Shown piece after piece: positions 45,982 to 56,982 of a stretch of 64,000 nt of DNA. A program made the translations under genes and the position numbers. Below the pieces are notes generated by a model. The model saw only the letters and a program-made list of their open reading frames with translations. It made no database searches and was not told the origin of the DNA. Source of the DNA: Liopterus haemorrhoidalis (taxonomy: Eukaryota; Arthropoda; Insecta; Coleoptera; Dytiscidae); NCBI GenBank assembly GCA_963971575.1, contig OZ020611.1:202974419-203038418 (forward strand). The letters run 5' to 3'. Positions within the stretch are counted from its first letter, which is position 1. Every line of letters starts with the position of its first letter.

Positions 45982-47190
45982 GCTGGCATTAGGTCATAGT
46001 AAACGATATAGAAGGTACCTACTGGTTATAAACATGGAGCGGCTAATTTTTACAGACGTCCCAGAAATATTTAGGTTAATAGGTCATCGCCAACTGTCAA
46101 ATTAGCGAAGGAGTGTGGAATCGATACTAAAAATATTTCTTCAAAATTAATTAAACTAAGGGCAGGGTTTAAAGTCAACTGCGTTTTTCTCTCTTTGTTG
46201 GAATTAAGTGTATTTGCAAACTAGGATTTTTGTTATTAACGTAGTCTCTGAAATTTATATTGTGAACGGAGTCGAGAAATTTTTAATTTTTTCTTTGACA
46301 GCGCACTAAACTGCTTTCGGCTCCGACTCAACGATTTCGACCTCACAGCACTACTTGTCAGAATTGTGTGTATATACCAATGGTGGACAGGAACTGTCTA
46401 GTCAAATCGGTAATTTGAAATTTTTACCAACTCGTTTTTTTAAGTTGACTTTTTGATTCATTGAAAATATTTTGTTACCGGCCCGAAAACGGATCTCGCC
46501 CTGTCCAACTCTGTGATTGCACACGACACTTATACGGCCAGTCCGCTCCTAGTATATGCCATAGTTTTAGTCATTCTCTTAAAGCCCTTGCGATGCTAAA
46601 CTTGTTAAAATCGAATACGAGCCAAAACACGTGCAAGCAAAGCAACTGTCAAAAATTAACTGAACATTCAAAATGGCCGAACTTGTCGGCATAAGTGAGA
46701 GACATGAGTACCAACATAACGCCACAAAAAAATCGAAAATCGCGATACTTTTTGAACAGACCTCGTACAACCACACTTTCTACAAGAGATTATTGCAATC
46801 GTGGTTTTGAAAACTAGGTTATACCCTCCATCGTCATTGTCTAAGCATATTTGTTGTTTTTAAAATTATAAACAAAGTTAAAGACAACAATACTGCGCAT
46901 GTATCTCTCCATAATTACAAAATATTCAAAATATAACTGTCAAAATTAACTTTTCCTTCCAAACTTTTGATTGGTTCAAATTAGTAGTTTTAACTAAAAT
47001 ATATGTGATGTACATAAAATATTGAAACTTAAAAATATGAAAACCAATTACATATATTAAAACCGCACACTAACTTGTTATACAGAACGGTTCTATGGTT
47101 TTTCAAGGCACATACAAATTAAATAATTTAAAACTAAAAATTTAAAACTGACAATAGCTTAATTTGGATGTCTAAATTCACCTTTAGAAA
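45982..47190. other. Unassigned interval
   Basis: No coding similarity or repeat structure recognised. Somewhat less AT-rich between 46280 and 46700. Confidence 0.35.
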
Positions 47191-47210
47191 GGATATTAGC
47201 GACATAAGTA

Positions 47211-47398
47211 GGATGGCGCTAGATTGAAATCCTCAAGAAAGTCAGAGACGTGGCAGGCCAATGAATACCTGGCAACTTATCTTGAAAGAAGCTAAAGAGA
47301 GTAACATTCCTTGGAGGGAGCTCGAACAGCTTTCTCAGAATTTACCTAAATGGCGAAGTTTTATTGAACCTAGTAGTAAATGGAAATATATACCATAG
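47211..47398 (+). pseudogene. LINE ORF2 C-terminus
   Basis: The plus strand reads ALD-stop-NPQESQRRGRPMNTWQL followed by ILKEAKESNIPWRELEQLSQ and LPKWRSFIEPSSKW. This is the C-terminal WNPQGxRxRGRPxxTWRR...W.e...la.dR.kWRsfV.alc signature of RTE/CR1-type non-LTR retrotransposon ORF2 proteins. One in-frame TGA replaces the Trp of WNPQ. The RT domain is not present. Confidence 0.7.
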
Positions 47399-47400
47399 TT

Positions 47401-48970
47401 TTAGAAGAGCTTATTGGCATGTAATTGGTTATTAAAACAATATTTGATCACAAAGACTGTACATAATATTTTAATCATTTATGACACAATTTTAGAAAGG
47501 TGTCACATTTTGAACCTCAATATTTCTGAGGTATTCCGGGACCTATTTACTCCTTACTTTGTATAGTGGCATAAGAACTAAATCTTTGTCTTGCTATTCT
47601 TTCTCCAGTTAGGTTTTTAAATCTTCTATAAAAACTACAGCTTATAATTCTATTTCTGCAGTCCTAAATTTGTTGGCTACTTTAATTTTCAGATAATGAC
47701 CTTCACTATAAATGGTTTGGCAATTACTGCGACAGATTTATATTTGTTTGCTTCCAATATATATGTAATCATTATGATAATGAAATATGGTAAATTTTTA
47801 AAGAAGATCTTAGAAGAAAGATTAAATATTTTTTAAATGTTTATCTGCGATAAACATGTACAGAAAATATAGAATATATAGATACCCTGCCATAGATATT
47901 CTCAGTCGGTGGTATTTTCGAAGACTAGAATTAAAACTCTGGCCTAATATTGTGGCATTTAAATGTAATCGTGTGCAAAATCCGATTAACAAAATTGAAG
48001 TAGATGTTCTTCTTTTATAAAATAATAATTGTTGTCTCACTTAAGCAAACTCGCACCTCTTATAGTTCTCGAGATAGCAATAGAGAAAAAGAAAAATGTA
48101 AAAAATTATTACTTTTTTCAAAGACACAAAAATGACATATTTTTCTAAAAACTAATCTGATCAAAAATTCCTGATGGTTTAATATAAAGTGCATTACTTT
48201 ATAATTTTTTTCAGGATGTTTTATTTGGGACAGATTTATATAGCTTGCAGAGTGGAGAACAAAGGTTCTTTACCATATTTTTGACAAGAAAAAAAAAGTG
48301 TCGAAATATATATATTTTTAATTACTTTTTGCCCGTCAGTCTACGCAGCAAGAATTTTCATTTAATATCCAACTTATTTTTATTTTGTTAATGGAAATGG
48401 AGAAAAATTACAGTATTAATACTCAAGATATCTGGAAAGATTTTCATATTAACAAGATACTTAGTACAACATTTTTATGAATGTTAGTTTTATAAATGTA
48501 ATTTTAGCACTTTCATTTAATGTAATATTATGTAAAAATACTCAAATATTTGAAATATTTTGCCAAAAGCAGATTGTAAAAATTTAGGAGAATGATATTA
48601 CTAAAGTTTCCGGTCCTTGAACTTAATTTTTAACTCGAGATACTGTTAAAAATTAAAAAGAATTTTAAAGCTAAAACTTTTGAAGACACCATCTTAATGA
48701 TTCATTATAAAAATTGAGGAAGTTTTAAAAATAATTTCAAAACAAAGTTTCAAATCAATATAATAACTTAAACGTATTTTAAAATTATGAAAAAGTTTCT
48801 TAACAATCATTTGATGTTATATTCTTATAAAGAAATCAGTAAACATTTTATAAAATACCTTATAGCTATTTATGCAACAAGTAAGGAAATTAAGGTTATT
48901 ATCTACGAATATGAAATTTACAAAACGAGGCGATGCCAAGTTCCGTAAATCGCATGTGTTTTTATTAACA
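47401..48970. other. AT-rich interval with a worn (TGTC)n family segment
   Basis: Around 48110-48260 the phrases actaatctgatcaaaaattc and gtgcattactttataatttt resemble the internal part of the (TGTC)n family. Nothing coding. Confidence 0.4.
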
Positions 48971-48974
48971 GGTG

Positions 48975-49147
48975 TCTTCGCAGAACTTTTTACATTACTT
49001 GGTCAGATTATACTCCCATGTTTGGGAATTGACAGTGCAAAAACGTATCTACTTGAAAATTCAAGTAAAAAAGTGGAACTGGATTAGTCATACCCTACGA
49101 AAGGCAGTAGATATCAACAGAATGACATTAGAGTGGAACCCCCAGGC
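48975..49147 (+). pseudogene. LINE ORF2 C-terminal segment, part 1
   Basis: The plus strand encodes KKWNWISHTLRKAVDINRMT followed by LEWNPQA, like the R.lRWlGHvlRm.......aleWNPqG block of RTE/CR1-type LINE ORF2. Similarity stops at about 49147 and the expected continuation is found at 49548, so about 400 bp appear to be inserted. Confidence 0.65.
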
Positions 49148-49547
49148 CAGCCACCGTAGATTTGTCTCTGTATCCCACATGGAGGCAAGGGTGCCGAGAG
49201 CAAGCTCGGGTCCCAGTAGAACAATAATACTTTGCCCGAACCCCGGAAAAACAATTGTTCTTAATTTTTTGACGGGTCCATTGTCCATGCGGAACCTACC
49301 AATGGAAACACCACAAAGAGGACAGCTAAATACATAAACAAAGTATACAGTCGTATCGTGTCTTGGGCCCGGACCCTATGAACACTATAACTTCAGTTAT
49401 TATTACATATTACCACTATCGACAAGGAAATTATACAATAAAATTATGAATAGTAAAATTGGATTGTGATTTATTAAAAAAAGAATTCAATCCCGGGTTC
49501 TGCACCAATAATTCGCGGGCACCAATAATTTGTACCGGGTTCCTTTG
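49148..49547. repeat. Insertion in LINE, with arm shared in inverse with 50860-51010
   Basis: Contains ggcaccaataatttgtaccg and, further left, gtgatttattaaaaaaagaa-ttc; both recur inverted at 50860-51010. It interrupts the LINE reading frame. It may be a hAT-like element (CAGGNNCGNCGAGAGA end), but no clean 8-bp duplication was seen. Confidence 0.5.
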
Positions 49548-49642
49548 TCTCTCGACGGTCCTGCATGGAGGAAAACGATACATAAAGAACTTGATATCTA
49601 TGGAAGTACCTGGCGCCAGGTGAAGAGGCTTGCCCTTCTCAG
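49548..49642 (+). pseudogene. LINE ORF2 C-terminal segment, part 2
   Basis: DGPAWRKTIHKELDIYGSTW followed by RQVKRLALLS, matching the GRPxxTWRRTIxxELxxxGxTWxxaxxLA end of RTE/CR1-type ORF2. Interrupted at 49643 by a Tigger at a TA dinucleotide. Confidence 0.65.
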
Positions 49643-49644
49643 TA

Positions 49645-50834
49645 CAGCAATACCCCGAAGTTATGCGATAGGTGGGACCGACGTAAATCGCTTAACTCCA
49701 ATTCGCGTAAGTCGGGGTACAACTTTGCATATAAATACATACAATTTTGTTTAATTGGGACCAAGGACTAACAAAAACATTAGTTTAGAAGAAAAATATT
49801 TAATGAAATTGCAGTTCTTTATACATATTAATACAAAATATGTACATATAAAAAAATAAAATAAACAATTTATTTATAAAAGTCATTTCGATGTCGATGT
49901 CTTCATAAAATCTAGCAAATTCGTCTGACGTGCCGTCCTACGAATGCTTCTTTTGTCACAATGCCTTCTTTTTTTCACGCAGAATTTCTTCGTAGCAAGC
50001 TAATAATTTTTTTATTCCTTTCTTTGTAGCTCTTACGCGTTATTCGTTGGGGTCCATGTTTTCTAAAATGTTTAAGCCATTCTCAATTGAGCTGAGACCT
50101 TCTGTCAAGCTTGCAATTGCCATGTGCTTTTCTGGTGGAGTTGGGTCTGAAGTGTCTTCATCGTTGTTTAGCTTACGCATCTCTATGATCTCGTCGATTG
50201 TTAGCTCCTGATTAAGTGAATCCAACAGCTCGTTAGCATTGACTTCCAAATCTAATTGTCTGCCAAGATTAACAGCTTCTTCTACCACATGAGCGATAAC
50301 TGTTACTAGCGTTGTTTCCGTATCGTTTCTGAAAAAAAAAAAAAATGGACAAAGTTTCTTCCAGGCACCATTCATAATTGTTTTGGATATTTCATCCCAA
50401 GATTTTCCGTTGATTCTTACGGCATCTAAAATATTGAATTGTTTCCAAAAGTCTTTAATAGATAACTCACTGTTTCGCCCCATAGCTTCATTCAGATGTG
50501 CAAACGAACGCCTCGTGTAGTAAGCCTTGAATGTTTTGATGACTCCCTAGTTCATGGGTTGAAGCAAGCTGGTTGTATTTGGAGGCAAAAACACAACTTT
50601 CATACGCGGGTAGAAATCAATTAGGGAAGCAGGATGACCGGGTGCATTGTCAATAAGAAGCATCACTTTAAATGGGATCTGTCTAGACTTGCAATAACGT
50701 TCGACTTCGGAAATGAAGTGGTGACCAAACCAGTCCTCAAAAACGGAAGCTGTAACCCATGCGTCAAAGGTCTAGCGGCAGTGTCACCAAACGAACCGCG
50801 TAACTCTGAGTTAACGTAAGTCGGAGTGTTACTG
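49645..50834 (-). mobile_element. Tigger (pogo) deletion derivative inserted in a LINE (1,190 bp)
   Basis: Termini CAGCAATACCCCGAAGTTAT and, reversed, CAGTAACACTCCGACTTACG, flanked by TA (49643-49644, 50835-50836). The transposase relic starts almost at the right terminus, so the N-terminal DNA-binding part is deleted. Confidence 0.82.
50040..50765 (-). pseudogene. Tigger transposase catalytic and C-terminal part
   Basis: The minus strand reads ASVFEDWFGHHFISEVERYC, then KVMLLIDNAPGHP (second catalytic Asp, codon at 50651), then VVFLPPNTTSLLQPMN-stop-GVI. Functional relatives have Asp-Gln where this has Asn and a stop (50552-50547), so the third catalytic acid is lost. The frame then runs on through FKAYYTRRSFAHLNEAMGRN, SIKDFWKQFNILDAVRINGK and SWDEISKTIMNGAWKKLCP to DPNE-stop at 50040, the usual Tigger/jerky C-terminal helices with an acidic ELTIDEIIEM block. 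An FFFFF run at an A/T tract may be an indel site. Confidence 0.85.
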
Positions 50835-50859
50835 TACTCAATAAAGTAAGTTTAACGGC

Positions 50860-51274
50860 CCTACTCAGGAGCGGCGAGAGATGGAGGAAACCGGTACAAA
50901 TTATTGGTGCCCGGGAAAACTGCAGGACCCGGAACTGGATTATTTTTTTAATAAATCACTGGACTGCAGGGGTATATTATATTTTGGGAGCGTATTATAA
51001 ATCTTTGTCAGTAATAACACTTCGTTTATATATTTAGCTATCATCAGTTATCAGTATTTTGGACTCTTTGTAGCGTTTCTGTCTGCAACTGCCGCGTCGA
51101 AAATGGGCATGTCACGAAAACATAATTAATATATTACGTTACAGGAAAAAAATAATATCTATATACGCCCGTAATTATCGTGATTTGGGGGTTGGGGCGA
51201 AATTATTATTTTCTCGAGGCCCGGGCCCGGATTTATTGTTTTACTGAGGCCCAGGTCCTCTCTTTACGCCCCTG
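50860..51274. mobile_element. hAT-like terminal segment, inverted partner of 49148-49547
   Basis: From 50860 the sequence CAGGAGCGGCGAGAGATGGA leads into ccggtacaaattattggtgc, the inverse of 49435-49553. At 51274 the reversed end reads CAGGGGCGTAAAGAGAGGAC with GGGCCCGGGCC downstream, a hAT-like terminus. The flanking 8-mers do not match convincingly. Confidence 0.5.
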
Positions 51275-52056
51275 CCTATGCCCCAGCGAAGAGATTTGGG
51301 ACACAATATCGGGAGATAACATTCAAAAGGTGATTTGTCACACAAAATTCAAAATTGAGATATTGGTATAAGTGGCTTCCTCTTTGTTAAATGTATAAAA
51401 TATAATAATTAAATTATTCTAAAACATGTTTTGTACCATCCAAAACGCGCAACATGAACAAAACAGAAATGAAAAAAATTTAAACAGTCTGTTTTTTTAT
51501 TTTTATTTTTTGTTTTTATAAAATGGTACAAGGAATTGATCTACAGAATCATCCATCTACAAAAGTTAGGAAAATTAAAGTCAAATTAATAATAATATTA
51601 ATAAATAATTATATCTATATTTGTTAATAAACAATCATTCAAATCAAATTTTATTCTTATTTTGTCCATTTAAACCATCATTTGTCCACTCAGTTCAGGC
51701 GAAACGTATGCAGCAAAAAATTCATAGATGTAAACGTTCATTCTCAGCTTGGTTAAAATAAGAGTTAAAATTTTTATTTAAAGAATGTAAAAAGTTCCCT
51801 TTTTTTAACCAAAACACCGTGTAAATCATCATTTATTCAGATAGTGTTATTTTTATGAAATATTACTTTTTCAGTGTTAAAAATAACACTACTTTAACAC
51901 TATTTTTTTTCTAAAACTATAATTTAACCAGTATGTAAGTAAGTGTAAACTTTACACTAAATTTAACCAAAAAAGAAGTGTAAATAACTAGCACGAAAAG
52001 CGATGGACTTCATGGTACATTAAAAGTTCATTTTTTAGTTCACCATGATGTCTCTT
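51275..52056. other. Unassigned AT-rich interval
   Basis: Several scattered aacactattttt/agtgttattttt inverted motifs at 51840-51900 and 52990-53030 may belong to an older repeat around the Harbinger below. No coding region. Confidence 0.35.
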
Positions 52057-52059
52057 TAA

Positions 52060-53009
52060 TGCCGAGTTTACATTGGTAGAGTAAAAGAGCTAGTAACTAG
52101 CGCAAGTACTACGCGCTTTACTCTACTATCTTATTTTCAGGATAGTAGGTGTTCATACGCAATTGACATACATATCTTATTTTCTGGATAGTAAGTATCA
52201 AAACACATTTGACATCTTCACTGTGATTTTGTAGTGAAATTATCTTTTTGCAAAAAATAGTTTATGAATGTGGATATACAACGTCGCCGGCGTGATGCCA
52301 TTAAAAAAATGGTATTTTGAATTACATAATTTCTTGTGGAGGAAATAATTGATTGTCTTATTGAAGTAATCGGTACAGAATATAAGCTTAAACGAAAATG
52401 GGTTAGAAATGGATTGATAGAAGAACTACCCATGGCGCATCAGTCCTTCTATTTCGTGAATTAGCCGTGGAAGATCAAAAAGAGTACAGACTGTGTTTAA
52501 GAATGATACCAGATGATTTTAATAGGCTATTAAATTTAATTAGTCCATTAATACAACGAACTGATACACTAATAAGGGATGCGATTCCAGCAAAAATAAA
52601 ATTGGAATTATCGCTTTATTTCCTAGCCACAGGAAATAGTTATTGTAGTCTACATCTTTTTCGTGTATCAAAGGCAGTTATTTCACAGATGATTTCAAAA
52701 ATCATCAATTAATAAATCAATGTTACGCAATTTATGTAAATAAATTGTAACTTACCTGATATGGTTTTTTTTCTATTTGTTATGACAGGTTACCGCTTGC
52801 CGCCAATTTGAAATGAATCAATTTTGCGTAGTGGGGCAAAAGACAGTAGCTAGTAAATACGTCGACGAGCTAGCTGCTATCCTAGCCCAATTACTAGAAG
52901 CTAGTACTCTACTAGTCACATTGTTAACTGTTTACACAGGGATAGTAACTAGTTCCTAGTTACTTGCGCTAGTTACTAGCTCTTTTACTCTACCAATGTA
53001 AACCCGGCA
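52060..53009 (+). mobile_element. PIF/Harbinger deletion derivative (950 bp)
   Basis: 49-bp TIRs, one mismatch: TGCCGAGTTTACATTGGTAG at the left and TGCCGGGTTTACATTGGTAG at the right (reversed), both continuing AGTAAAAGAGCTAGTAACTA. TAA flanks both ends (52057-52059, 53010-53012). It carries the N-terminal part of a HARBI1-like transposase. Confidence 0.92.
52266..52712 (+). pseudogene. HARBI1-like transposase, N-terminal helical domain
   Basis: After a frameshifted start (MNVDIQRRRRDAI, LKRKWVRNGLIEE) the frame reads GASVLLFRELAVEDQKEYRL followed by CLRMIPDDFNRLLNLISPLI, RDAIPAKIKLELSLYFLATG and NSYCSLHLFRVSKAVISQMI to a stop at 52712. This matches the L..ed...YrnflRM....F..Ll..v.p.I...dt..R.ai....rL..tLrfLatG.sy.sL...FriskstIs.ii block of Harbinger transposases. 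The DDE nuclease half is missing. Confidence 0.85.
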
Positions 53010-53012
53010 TAA

Positions 53013-53551
53013 CACTACTTTTTTAGAGTGTAATTTGTTCAAATCTAAAAATAAATTTTCGTATTTTTTCTCATTAAAATTTTAATGGCAAGTTAGAATT
53101 CAATATTTGGGACCTTGAAAATAAGTAATTTGAAAAATTAGCAAACTTATTGCAAACAGGATTATAATATTTTTTGCAATTATCTCAACACTGCATTACT
53201 GTGACAAATCACCTTGTTACTGCCTCATATATGCACACGAAATTTGACTCTACACGACGTAGACAGAAACTTGAGTGACGGTATTAAGTGTTTCTTGATT
53301 ATACTTACAAACTCGTAAAACTGGTGAATTTTAGAGTTGTGTTGGAAAAGAAATCCCTCATATGTCTAATAAAATAAATAGTAAGTGTACAGAGACTTTT
53401 ACTCTTCCACTATCAAAGGTCTGGTCAAAGGGCCGTCTAACCAACAGCGCTGGGTGATTACATCGCGAAAAAAAATGTAATATTTACGTATTGCATAGAT
53501 TCAATTTATTGACCAAAGCTTATAATTTAATTGGACTAACATTCAAATTTT
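53013..53551. other. Unassigned AT-rich interval
   Basis: No features identified. Confidence 0.3.
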
Positions 53552-53754
53552 TATAGTTGATGGTGATGGGATTCGGACCAGTCAGAAAATAAAAACAAAT
53601 TTATTAACTTCGCTAACGTTTCGATTTTATTTAAATCTTCATCAGAGCTTAGTTAATACTCTGATGAAGATTTAAATAAAATCGAAACGTTAGCGAAGTT
53701 AATAAATTTGTTTTTATTTTCTGACTGGTCCGAATCCCATCACCTTCAACTATA
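53552..53754. repeat. Near-perfect palindrome: 96-bp arms, 11-nt loop
   Basis: 53552-53647 is repeated in reverse complement at 53659-53754 with one mismatch (gttgatggtg versus gttgaaggtg). The loop is cttagttaata. Arms contain cgaaacgttagcgaagttaa and gatgaagatttaaataaaat, a phrase resembling the gatgaag...cgaaacgt blocks seen in terminal regions of some Penelope-like elements; that assignment is tentative. Confidence 0.95.
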
Positions 53755-54137
53755 ATTACTAACTTACGGACGTAACTCATCTAATCAAGATTAAAATTTT
53801 TGCTGACATTGTCATTGAGCCAAGTTGCTTGTGATAGATTTTTTTCTACATTAAAAATATTTTTTCAATAAAAACTGTTCATTTTATTTATCTGCCGAAC
53901 CTGTCAAAACCGAGACTCGTACTTTATTTACTTTTAATACGCTCATAATGAGTCTAATCCCTTGCATTCCAATTAAATTTATCTCTGAAGACCCTAATTA
54001 CTGTGTTAGATACCGACCATAGTCACCGTATTGAGGTTTTTCATGTATAGTTTTCAACTTGAAAATATTAATAAAAATAGATGATCAAAAAGAAAATGTT
54101 AGGATAAATATGAAAAAAAAACACCTAATAAAAATAT
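53755..54137. other. Unassigned AT-rich interval
   Basis: No features identified. Confidence 0.3.
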
Positions 54138-54142
54138 TGATG

Positions 54143-54994
54143 TGAAGTGTGAATTTTCACACATTTCAGGGTTTTGCAGGTATTTAGTAAGTGAATGATG
54201 ATTATTTGGGATGCCAAAACAAATTTTATGACAAAATATTTTTTTATGAATTTTAATACGAATGCCTATTACCATTATTTAAGTTTTTAAAGATGTGCAG
54301 TGTTTTTTTTTTTATATATCAAGGTTCATTAAGATTTTGAAAATTGCGCCTATGGCTTCCATTGGTTGTTTTTAGTCATAGATAATTTAAACAATATAAC
54401 AATGCAAAATAAAAATAAAAAATAATATTGTCTCCTCACGTAGGACTCGAACATGAGTTCGATCATGAATTCTTGGGCAGAACGCAAGTATCTTAGCCAC
54501 AGCACCAAGAAACACGTTACCGTTTAGCGTATTATATAACTATAAGTTGTCAACATTATTAGCAAAAAAACACAAAAAATACTTTTTTTTCCAAAAACAT
54601 AATCTGATCAAAAATTCCTGTTGAACTATTCCGGTTCACACCAATGTGCATTACTTAGAATTTTTTCAGATTTTTAGTTGAAACCATCTGGGCTACAGGG
54701 TGTGGGACAAAATGTTTTTTGCACAATATTGGCAAAAATCGCTACAAAATAATTTATTTTGCAAAAATAAAAATTTGAGCGTTAATCCACGTACCAAGGG
54801 CTTTCATTTGATACCCTACTCAGAATTTAAAAAAAATATTTTTTTTTTTCGATGAGCACATATTTGTTTATATTTTTAGGGGGATATGTTTTTTAGATGT
54901 TTTAGTATTTTTCCTATGTGCGGGTCAAAGAGTTGTATAAGCACGCCAAATTTCAACTCTCTAGGTTTAGCCGTTTGGCTACAATTTTTACCGA

Positions 54995-55056
<62 letters not shown>

Positions 55057-55107
55057 GACAAAATGACGGTATAAGGGTTTTTTGGTCATACCTACAAAAC
55101 CCTAAAA
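54143..55107 (-). repeat. (TGTC)n repeat family copy
   Basis: Left terminus gatgtgaagtgtgaattttc-acac then agggttttgcaggtattt; right terminus tcatacctacaaaaccctaa. The CAGA array is at about 54994-55053. It is well conserved against the copies at 29814, 36228 and 58826. A tRNA-like module lies at 54431-54514. Confidence 0.85.
54431..54514 (-). other. tRNA-like module with A and B boxes
   Basis: Reverse strand: GGTGCTGTGGCTAAGATA (A box region) and CATGTTCGAGTCC (B box) about 35 nt apart. It shares aagatact.gc.ttctgcccaagaa with the module at 59455-59525. Confidence 0.6.
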
Positions 55108-55117
55108 AGGTAATTGT

Positions 55118-55419
55118 ATGAACTTATATGAATTTGTCAGAATTGCAAGTTATAATGCAGACTTTTTCTAAATTTTCGTTAGAAAAACTAGTTCTGCTTG
55201 GCGTAAGAATTTTTAAATCTTGAAAAAGTTCTTTCGACTTCACAAGTAACGACGAGGGCTCTGCAAAAATATTCGATATTAATTAAAATATAGTTTTAAA
55301 AAATCGGAGCCGTCATCGGAATACATTTGTGTTAATGTACAAAGGTCTGGATTTCTCTGAAGAACTGCGTCAATTTTATTATTTAAATAAAGGCCAAAGT
55401 AGCGAGATACTTGTTTTAA
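55118..55419 (-). pseudogene. hAT transposase C-terminal dimerisation region
   Basis: The minus strand reads VSRYFGLYLNNKIDAVLQRN followed by PDLCTLTQMYSDDGSDFLKL. After a shift come TCEVERTFSRFKN and LTPSRTSFSNENLEKVCIIT with a stop at 55118. The (S)CDVERSFSRYKnlLt..R.sft.eNlek pattern is the hAT C-terminal dimerisation motif. Frameshifts and stops make it non-functional. A SINE lies at its 5' side. Confidence 0.68.
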
Positions 55420-55559
55420 TTTTTTTATGGTTTTTGCTGCTTCGGCAATTAACCAGGACAATTTTTATTCTTTGAAACATTCCATGCCTGAACGAGATTC
55501 GAACCCGAGACCTTAGCAACGCAGAGCGCTTGTGTTACCACTACGCTACGCCGGTCGGT
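55420..55559 (-). repeat. tRNA-derived SINE, copy 1
   Basis: The reverse strand starts ACCGACCGGCGTAGCGTAGT, has a tRNA-like head (A box gcgtagtggtaac, B box gggttcgaatctc), then ggcatggaatg, tcctggttaattgccgaagc and a short A-rich tail. About 80% of the body matches the copy at 58046-58196. The target duplication is unclear. Confidence 0.72.
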
Positions 55560-56135
55560 ATTAAAATTATCTTGCAATCCATCGACATTAGTTCTCTGTA
55601 TCTTTCCACTGAGTTGTTGATTTAAATGATTTATTTTTGTGCATATTATATATTTTTTACATAGTATACATAACAGTTGTTTTTCGTTAATAATTTAAAA
55701 ATGATTAGTAAATCCAAATTTTTGTAAAAAATTTAATTCAGCCTTTTTAATATCTCCAAAATAATAAAAATATAAATAGCAATAAGAAGAAAAATGTCTA
55801 CAAATTTTTCTTTCTGAAAGAAATATATTTTAAAATGCTTTAATTATTATTATTGTAAAAAATTGAATATTAGTACAGAGATTCAAGAAGTGTTTGAAAA
55901 TATATGCTCTAAATCTAAATACCTACAAGAATTATTGTTCAGCTCTGTTCCCAGTTCAGAAGAAAAATAAATAGTTGACAGGACTTTATAAGTCAAAGCA
56001 AAGTTTATACAGATTAAATAACGGTTCAAAATATTCGGTATAAAGAAATGTTTTTCTTTAATAACATTTTTTAAGAATGATAACATCTCACAATGATATT
56101 GCATTTAACAATGCACATTATGGAAAAACATATAG
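55560..56135. other. Unassigned AT-rich interval
   Basis: No features identified. Confidence 0.3.
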
Positions 56136-56982
56136 TAAAATGGGTATAGATGCCCCAGTGGGATAAACGCCCCACTTCGCATATATCCATAACGGTGTGT
56201 GTTTGTATCATTTCAGTACTAAAAGTTTGTACGAGAAACACACTCTTCTGAAATAAATGTGTTAGTATCATCAATGTTAATAGTTTATGAAAGATTAAAT
56301 TGTAAAGATAGGTGCTCATATGAGTGGTTGTATTTCAATAATTACGACATTTTGTCTTAAGGTTTTATAACGTAACTATAACTTTAACAAAATTAGTTTC
56401 ATTACTAGGTATCAGAAGATACTTAACCTCACATTATAGAGTAGAAAATAATGCTCAATATTGTATACATTCGAAATAAACAGATGGGGCATCTATCCCA
56501 TAGAAAAAGGATATAAGGCCGCAATAAATGAAGTTTCATAAAAATCCGTTTGGCCAAAATTGCTCTACACATCCTAATGAACCGACAGACACACAGACCA
56601 ACAGACAACATGCTAAAAATAGTCAAAATCGGTATGACCACTCCGTATATACGTTGGCAGTTGGTAAAAAAAATAATAATAAATTGTAATTTTGATTAAA
56701 TTGTAATTTTTAATTGTTATTTTAAAAAAATATTAAAATTGTTTTTTGCCACCATATGGGGCAAAAATCCCATCGATATGTGGGATATGTGGCCAATTAC
56801 AGTACTATTTTAAATCATTAATTTTATATATTTAGAATAATTATAGGTGTTTTAATCCTATATTATTGTGTAGTAAGATTATCTAAAAATTATAGCAAAG
56901 TAACAGATAAAGTTTAATAATTAAGATTAATGCAACACGATTGTTTTTCTATAACTGCGGCATCTATCCCACTTTACCCTAT
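56136..56982. mobile_element. TIR element with 'TGGGATAGATGCC' ends
   Basis: The left end reads tagtaaaatgggtatagatg-cccc and the right end reversed gggtaaagtgggatagatgc-cgc. Internal copies of ggggcatctatccca (about 56485) and ggggcaaaaatcccat (about 56759) suggest subterminal repeats. Around 56530-56690 it contains a segment shared with 58430-58690 (aaaatccgtttggccaaaat, atgctaaaaatagtcaaaat). Both ends are preceded by acata, so the exact boundary and TSD are uncertain. Non-coding. Confidence 0.55.

Noticed and set aside
46461..46776. Overlapping 65- and 77-codon ORFs in a GC-richer patch
   Set aside because: No motif, no matching codon pattern, and opposite-strand overlap; treated as chance.
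50860..51274. 8-bp TSD proving a hAT insertion
   Set aside because: Flanking 8-mers (gccctact and cctatgcc) do not match.
54143..55107. Helitron
   Set aside because: A terminal hairpin exists, but there is no CTRR end or clear A^T insertion site.
55420..55559. Target duplication for SINE copy 1
   Set aside because: Flanks (ttttaat and ttaaaatt) are only loosely similar in AT-rich DNA.
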